This document shows positions 58,985-64,000 of a stretch of 64,000 nt of DNA, piece after piece. The position numbers were made by a program, and so were the translations under genes. Source of the stretch: Agapanthus africanus (Eukaryota > Streptophyta > Magnoliopsida > Asparagales > Amaryllidaceae); assembly GCA_030015575.1 (NCBI GenBank), contig CM057346.1:113131899-113195898 (forward strand), in the 5' to 3' direction. How positions within the stretch are numbered: position 1 is the stretch's first letter; each line of letters opens with the position of its first letter. Under the pieces are notes generated by a model. It made no database searches, was not told the origin of the DNA, and worked only from the letters and a program-made list of their open reading frames with translations.

Positions 58985-59459
58985 ATCTTCCCCCCTTTTA
59001 GAAATTCGGTCCCCGAATTTAAATTAAAACTCCCCCTCCAAATACTAAAACGTTTAGCAAAACATTCAAATCGTCGGGGCTCCGAAATCATCAATACATA
59101 ACAAAAATCAACTCCGTCAAACATAACGCAATCATCGGAGTTATGGCGAGAATAAAATATCAAAACTCAATATAAAAACCATCATAATATACATCAATCT
59201 ATAACTTATATATAGTTCGCATCCTAGTAAAATCGCCGAATCATCATAATAAAGAAGCATACAAAAACCCCTCTTGAAAATCGCCGTGCAATGCACGTGT
59301 CACGGCATAAGTAACGGACGTTTAATTTAAAAAAAATAACTATATATATATATATCGTTTATTTAACATACACGTCCCGTCTGGTTACTAAATCAATAAT
59401 AATAATTAGGAAAACATACTGCTCAAACTAAAATCAATCCCAATCACATCAATAAAATG

Positions 59460-59880
59460 TCATGTGCGTCCGGTGCGCATTGAAATCAAAACCAATTACA
59501 GATACCATGAATACCCACAAAACAAAACTAAGTGCAACAGTTGTGCACCAAAAACATCTGTCAAGTGCAACGGGCGTGCACGACACAATATCAGGTGCAT
59601 CTAATCTGCATAAAACCCCGATTTAGTGCATCTGGTGTGCACAAAACCGTATCAAGTGCGCCAAGTATGCGCAAGAATCCTAATCAGGTGCACATGGTGC
59701 ACGAAAACATACATTGAATATCAAAATCGAAATCACAGTACAAAAATGCATGAAAACTAGGTTGAAACATATGTAAAAATCATGTGTAACCCCTATGCAC
59801 GAAATCAATCAAAAATCCCAAAATATATATAAAACCAAATCAAGTGTACTGGGTGTGTACTAAACAACATCAATACAACT
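59460..59880. repeat. ~31-bp degenerate tandem array
   Basis: About eight units of the pattern AGTGCA-(4-7)-GTGTGCAC-(10-14), for instance near 59532, 59563, 59592, 59627, 59656 and 59688; each can pair GTGCA with TGCAC. Confidence 0.65.
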
Positions 59881-60787
59881 GATATATGAAACACAAATAG
59901 AATGAAGGTACACACATGAAATACCAATCGTAGAACAAAATCCTCAAAATACAAAAATCCAATCAATGAAAATATGAAATTCAAATCACTAAATCACAAT
60001 TGTAAACACTATCGTCAATGTGCACCTCTTTCCTCTGATGTCGACTGTTTCGAACTCGTTCTTTCATAGGTGTGCTGACTGCGCTACCAACGGCAATACT
60101 CATGTCTAGAGTCTCCCACATAGTCGATCCCTTCACTTGATATCCGGACTACATTAAACTTTTCGATCGATCCATCAAAATCCCATAATTCCCCGAGAGC
60201 TCAACACTCAAGTACAGTTTAAAAATATCCGGTACATACCCCAGCATCGATGATCCAGCCGTAGAAGGGCAAACCCAAGCCTCACTAATGGCACCGCAAA
60301 ACTGCCGTAAACCCTAAAGTTCAAGGGCGTTCTCGTGGTCATTATGTCGAGTTAGGGTTTCATTCTTCTAGAGGGTCCATCGAAATACCTGCATGTTCTT
60401 CCGAATACCTTAAACTTGGGAAAATGGTTTTCTGATAATCGTTCGAACCCTTTAAGTTCATCCGGACGGCATGTGAATACCCTTCGTCCGCACGCTAAGC
60501 AATGCTTCAATCCTCAAGAATAACCAATACTCTAATGGTTATCGCATTCGAGCCGCAGCTCCCTCTGCCCGTGCGCCCGTGGTAACAGAACCACCCTCCG
60601 ACATCGACGAAGATAGATCAAAGGAACGAATGAAATACGGTGCAAACAAATGTACATCCTAAGGCTCCTTAAGCAGAGTAGCGTATCGTAAGTATGCCGC
60701 GGACCATACCCACGGTACGTTACTCTACCTAAATCGCCTACTCCATCAACCAAGAGTCACCTAGACTTATACAGGGTTAAACCTAGC

Positions 60788-60799
60788 GCTCTGATACCA
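60788..60799 (-). promoter_or_regulatory. Primer-binding site of right-edge element
   Basis: The minus strand reads TGGTATCAGAGC, the initiator tRNA-Met type, just inside the LTR end at 60804. Confidence 0.88.
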
Positions 60800-60803
60800 A
60801 CTT

Positions 60804-63800
60804 TGTCACGACCCGAAAGTACGGAACGTGACCGGCACTTAGATTACGAAGCGTCTAGAGGCGCAACGCAACCTAAGTAAGCCGAAGCCCAGAAATCTAA
60901 ACCATATTAAAGAAGAAGAAGTAAAAGAAACATGAAGAAAAACAAGTTTAAAAGTATCAGCAAATTTTCTCAAAAATTTCGGCAGAGTCTCCTCTATAAA
61001 AACTGGCCCCCAAACGGGTACAACAAGTATAATATAAATAAACAATAAAAAGCATCCCCAAACGGGTGCTAGCATCAACGCCAACAGGCGGAAACAACCA
61101 CAACAAGCACAATAATATACAACGCCAAAGGGCGAGGCTCAAAACTCAATGAAAACAAAACCACCATATCAGAATAAAACATGCGCGACTCTAAGGTCGA
61201 AATAAAAAAAAATACTGGTCCAATAAACTTATCAAGTAATACAAGTATGGTTGATGGAGATTACTAGATACAACGAATGAATAAAATACAATGGTGGTTC
61301 AGATACAAGTGAACCAACCTACCGTGCAAATCACCCTGAAATAAAAGATGTGCCAGCAAGCTGCCCGGGAAACCTGTACATCGAACCTGTAATAAAATTT
61401 GGCACAACGGGGTGAGTTGCCAACTCGTGAGTAGAAGACATCTACGAAAAGAAATCGAATGCACGACGCTATCCTAGGTCATAATAATACACTATTATAT
61501 CCCAATCATCTAGTAATAGCAGGGTAAAACTACGTGTAAGTGCAGATACTCCGTGCCTGTGTCAGTGCCTCATATAATACTATGTCATATGAAATGAAAT
61601 GCATGCACCAAGAGTGTAAAGTAACAAATCCTGAAGTCCAGATATATATGTATAAGAAATCTTTAGCTGTTATCATAGTAAAATGTGTATAAGAATCCGA
61701 AATCTCAACAATGAAATCCATGGAAATCCGTATCAAGCGTCGACACAACACATGTAATCTCAAGTCTCAATATCTCGGGCTCCGTCAGTCCGGATCGGCC
61801 CATATCATCAAATCTCACGACAACGGTCGGTATCCTCCGGATATCCGCCGCGCCAGACATCACCGGTAGGTAGCCTTTCCCTGTCAGGCTCATCGTCTAC
61901 AACTCGATCTTCTTGCCCCGGGGTACCATACCGGGCCCACCATGTACCCGAGACGGTTCATCCACTCCTCGAATCGGGTCTCGAAATCCATCAGAAAACA
62001 CGAAATCTCATGGTGGACGACACATACATCACGAGAAAACCGCATCTTATGTTTTTAAAAAGAGAGGAGGAGGAGAGAGAAAAGTTTTTACATATTCTTG
62101 CGGTTTTCCCCAAAATCCAGAAATCTCATAGAAATCCAAATCTCAAAATCATGAGTAACTATATGATAAGTGTCGGCATATGCCCATAATACTGCATGAT
62201 AACATGAAAATATGAATGCATGAATGTCTAAGCAATAAATATCATGTCTGTACTAATGTCAGAGAATAATCACAATATTATATCGGTCTAGTTGTTAACT
62301 GATTCTATCCATAAAAGACAATATGATCTAAAGTGTACGTGACATAGCAATTACCGATGATGATGTGTGTGAGCCGGCAAATAAGTGTGCGTGGAGTATG
62401 TGCATCATCGGTAATAGTGCTGGTGTCCTAACAGGTAAAGTTTATACTGATTATATCAACATATAAAAGAACATGCACCATGATGATTACAGTATGAATG
62501 CAAGACAGATGTGCATTATCTACCCCTCTGCGACATACGAGAACAACTATCACTATATGAATCGAACCTAAAGTAGTGTCCATCTAACATCCTAAGGAAC
62601 ATAACCTAAGAACTAGTCATTAAGAAACAAGAGTCTACCTAGGTCTGAATCAATATCTCTAATAGTCGGCGATCCAGCCTCAATAGCGTCACGTACGAAG
62701 TACGGCTTCCTCGAATCAAGAGTGCGGATCAATCATCATATCTATGCCTCGTACGGTAAAATCCATCGTACGGCATCCCAATATCGGGGTACGGGTCAAG
62801 TATCTCCTAGGTGTCTCATTATTCGTATAATGTCATCACCAACACATCTCATGATCAAGGTGCTAAACTGTAATCGCCTACATCAATCATATATCATTGC
62901 CATCATAATAAGCATCATTAGTTTATCCTCAGAAATATCATGTCATGTATCATATTGTGATTAAGTCATACTGATATCATATCGTCCTCAAGTCACACCT
63001 CTATAATATCGACATCAGATCACACCTATATGATGTCGTAATCAAGTCATACATATCCCATATCGTGATCAATCACAGGTTACAGTCCGGGTACTATTTT
63101 AGAGTCCTATGTACCTCAATATCATCACTACCCCTTATAATTTAAGTATACATGTTGATTATCTTATCCTCTAATGATTCGCTAACACTTAATACGACTG
63201 TATTGCCAAAAATCACGGCATCAAGCCCAGTTACACTATTTCATCATACCTCGGATATCATCTCACATCAATGAATCCCACATACGTGTTGTATATATAT
63301 GTATATACCTATACCTAGTTCTATATATATACACACATACACGTATACCCCATGTCGAGTTTCAGTGTGTGCGTGTGTATGTTTCTATCTGAAACCTACG
63401 AACCTCTTCCAAGGTACTCATCCTCAGATATGGTTTTCCTAAATTAGTCTGGTCCAGCCTAGGGTCATTACTAGGGTCCTACTCATTAAGAATCTAGGGT
63501 CACATCTGGTTTCCTAATGTCAATAAGTACTATTCCTATTCTACGTTGCGGGGGTGCTAAACGCCATCCACCCGACTTCCCCCCGTAGATATGCATCTAC
63601 TCACCTGGTCCATGTCTGCCGAAGACGGTGTCGCCATCATCCTCTTCATCGCCCGCAGTCCACGTGAGGGATACCTAAACGCAAACATATAAATAGTATC
63701 GTAAACTGAATCACATACGAAAGTCAAACGATACAAAGAACAAGCATAGGTTAAAACCTATGTCCCGTCCACGCAAAAGAACCAAATATCGCTCGATATC

Positions 63801-64000
63801 GGCGTACAAACTCCGATGGATCGAGATAAACATTAACAACTAACTCGTAGTTTTAAAACACATTACTTATATTGTAAAATATGATCAAATTCATCGAAAC
63901 ACCAAAATCGATCAAATCGTCCGTTTTCGAAAAACCCGAAAATGCCAATTTACCGTTTTTCATCAAAACTTGACATTTAAATGAAACCAAAGGTCATAAA
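60804..64000 (-). mobile_element. Chromovirus LTR, cut by right edge
   Basis: Read leftward it ends CTTTCGGGTCGTGACA at 60804. It carries the CAACTCACCCCGTTGTGCC block (61390-61425), the CCCGGTATGGTACCCCGGGG block (61915-61940), the conserved stem-loop (62350-62415) and CAGGTGAGTAGATGC (63590-63607). It is closest to the left-edge LTR (1-3735), sharing GCGGGGGTGCTA(A/T)ACGCCAT near 63548 and 1703. Its start lies outside the window. Confidence 0.8.
62350..62415 (-). other. Conserved LTR stem-loop (copy 5)
   Basis: Perfect 13-bp arms ATTACCGATGATG and CATCATCGGTAAT, around a loop with GTGTGTG and AAGTGTGCGTG. Confidence 0.75.

Larger units (their letters stand above)
58985..60803 (-). mobile_element. 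Internal region of a minus-strand chromovirus-like element without pol
   Basis: It runs from the polypurine tract AAAAGGGGGGAAGAT (58985-58999, minus) to the primer site at 60788-60799. The AAATTCGGGGACCGAATTT phrase next to the tract matches Tekay-B exactly. Only 1.8 kb of DNA lies between; the leader near 60620-60780 resembles that of Tekay-B, but no RT, integrase or capsid domain is recognisable. This is either a large internal loss or a non-autonomous (LARD-like) derivative. Confidence 0.65.

Overview
The window comes from the repeat-rich nuclear genome of a flowering plant, probably a eudicot. Every recognisable coding stretch belongs to plant Ty3/gypsy LTR retrotransposons of two lineages: Tat (divergent gag, dual RNase H, long 3' region, antisense gene) and chromoviruses of the Tekay/Del type (long LTRs, initiator-Met primer site, chromodomain-like integrase tail). 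I see no convincing single-copy host gene, no rRNA or tRNA gene and nothing prokaryotic.

Layout. 1-4193: minus-strand chromovirus LTR cut by the left edge, inserted into the gag start of an older minus-strand chromovirus whose leader and LTR run to about 7180. 7190-8095: plus-strand LTR-like fragment. 8096-45050 is a nest. The outermost layer is the 3' LTR of an old minus-strand Tat element (Tat-A). A 2.1-kb TG...CA element (X1, 8508-44711) sits in that LTR. X1 itself contains a plus-strand Tat element (Tat-B, 8596-31498) and a younger plus-strand chromovirus (Tekay-B, 32375-43547). From 45051 to about 52820 the rest of Tat-A reads leftward: PPT, antisense-gene remnant, tandem arrays, integrase, RNase H and part of RT. 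Its integrase is split by a second copy of the 2.1-kb element (X2, 48491-50571). 52820-53940: tandem copies of a 496-bp unit. 54090-56875: a solo chromovirus LTR. 58711-58984: a near-perfect palindrome made of an LTR end. 58985-64000: a minus-strand LTR element with primer site and polypurine tract but almost no coding content, cut by the right edge.

The nest order is supported by target-site duplications (AGTTA around Tekay-B, TCAAG around X2, one-mismatch pairs around Tat-B, X1 and the solo LTR) and by X2, which shows the unoccupied form of both insertion sites in X1. The two Tekay-B LTRs differ by roughly 1.8% (my count by eye) and the Tat-B LTRs by about 5-8% in sampled stretches, so Tekay-B is the younger.

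Most unusual content: (1) an antisense, multi-intron gene with a plant-mobile-domain-like region and its own TATA box inside Tat-B; (2) a five-hairpin cassette of about 171 bp, four times in Tat-B and twice in Tat-A, with stem arms that co-vary; (3) Tat LTR and leader DNA made of back-to-back short palindromes; (4) a stem-loop and a 5' splice-site-like block conserved in five chromovirus LTRs, with an acceptor-like site just before gag, suggesting a leader intron that would remove the primer-binding site; (5) the 274-bp LTR-end palindrome.
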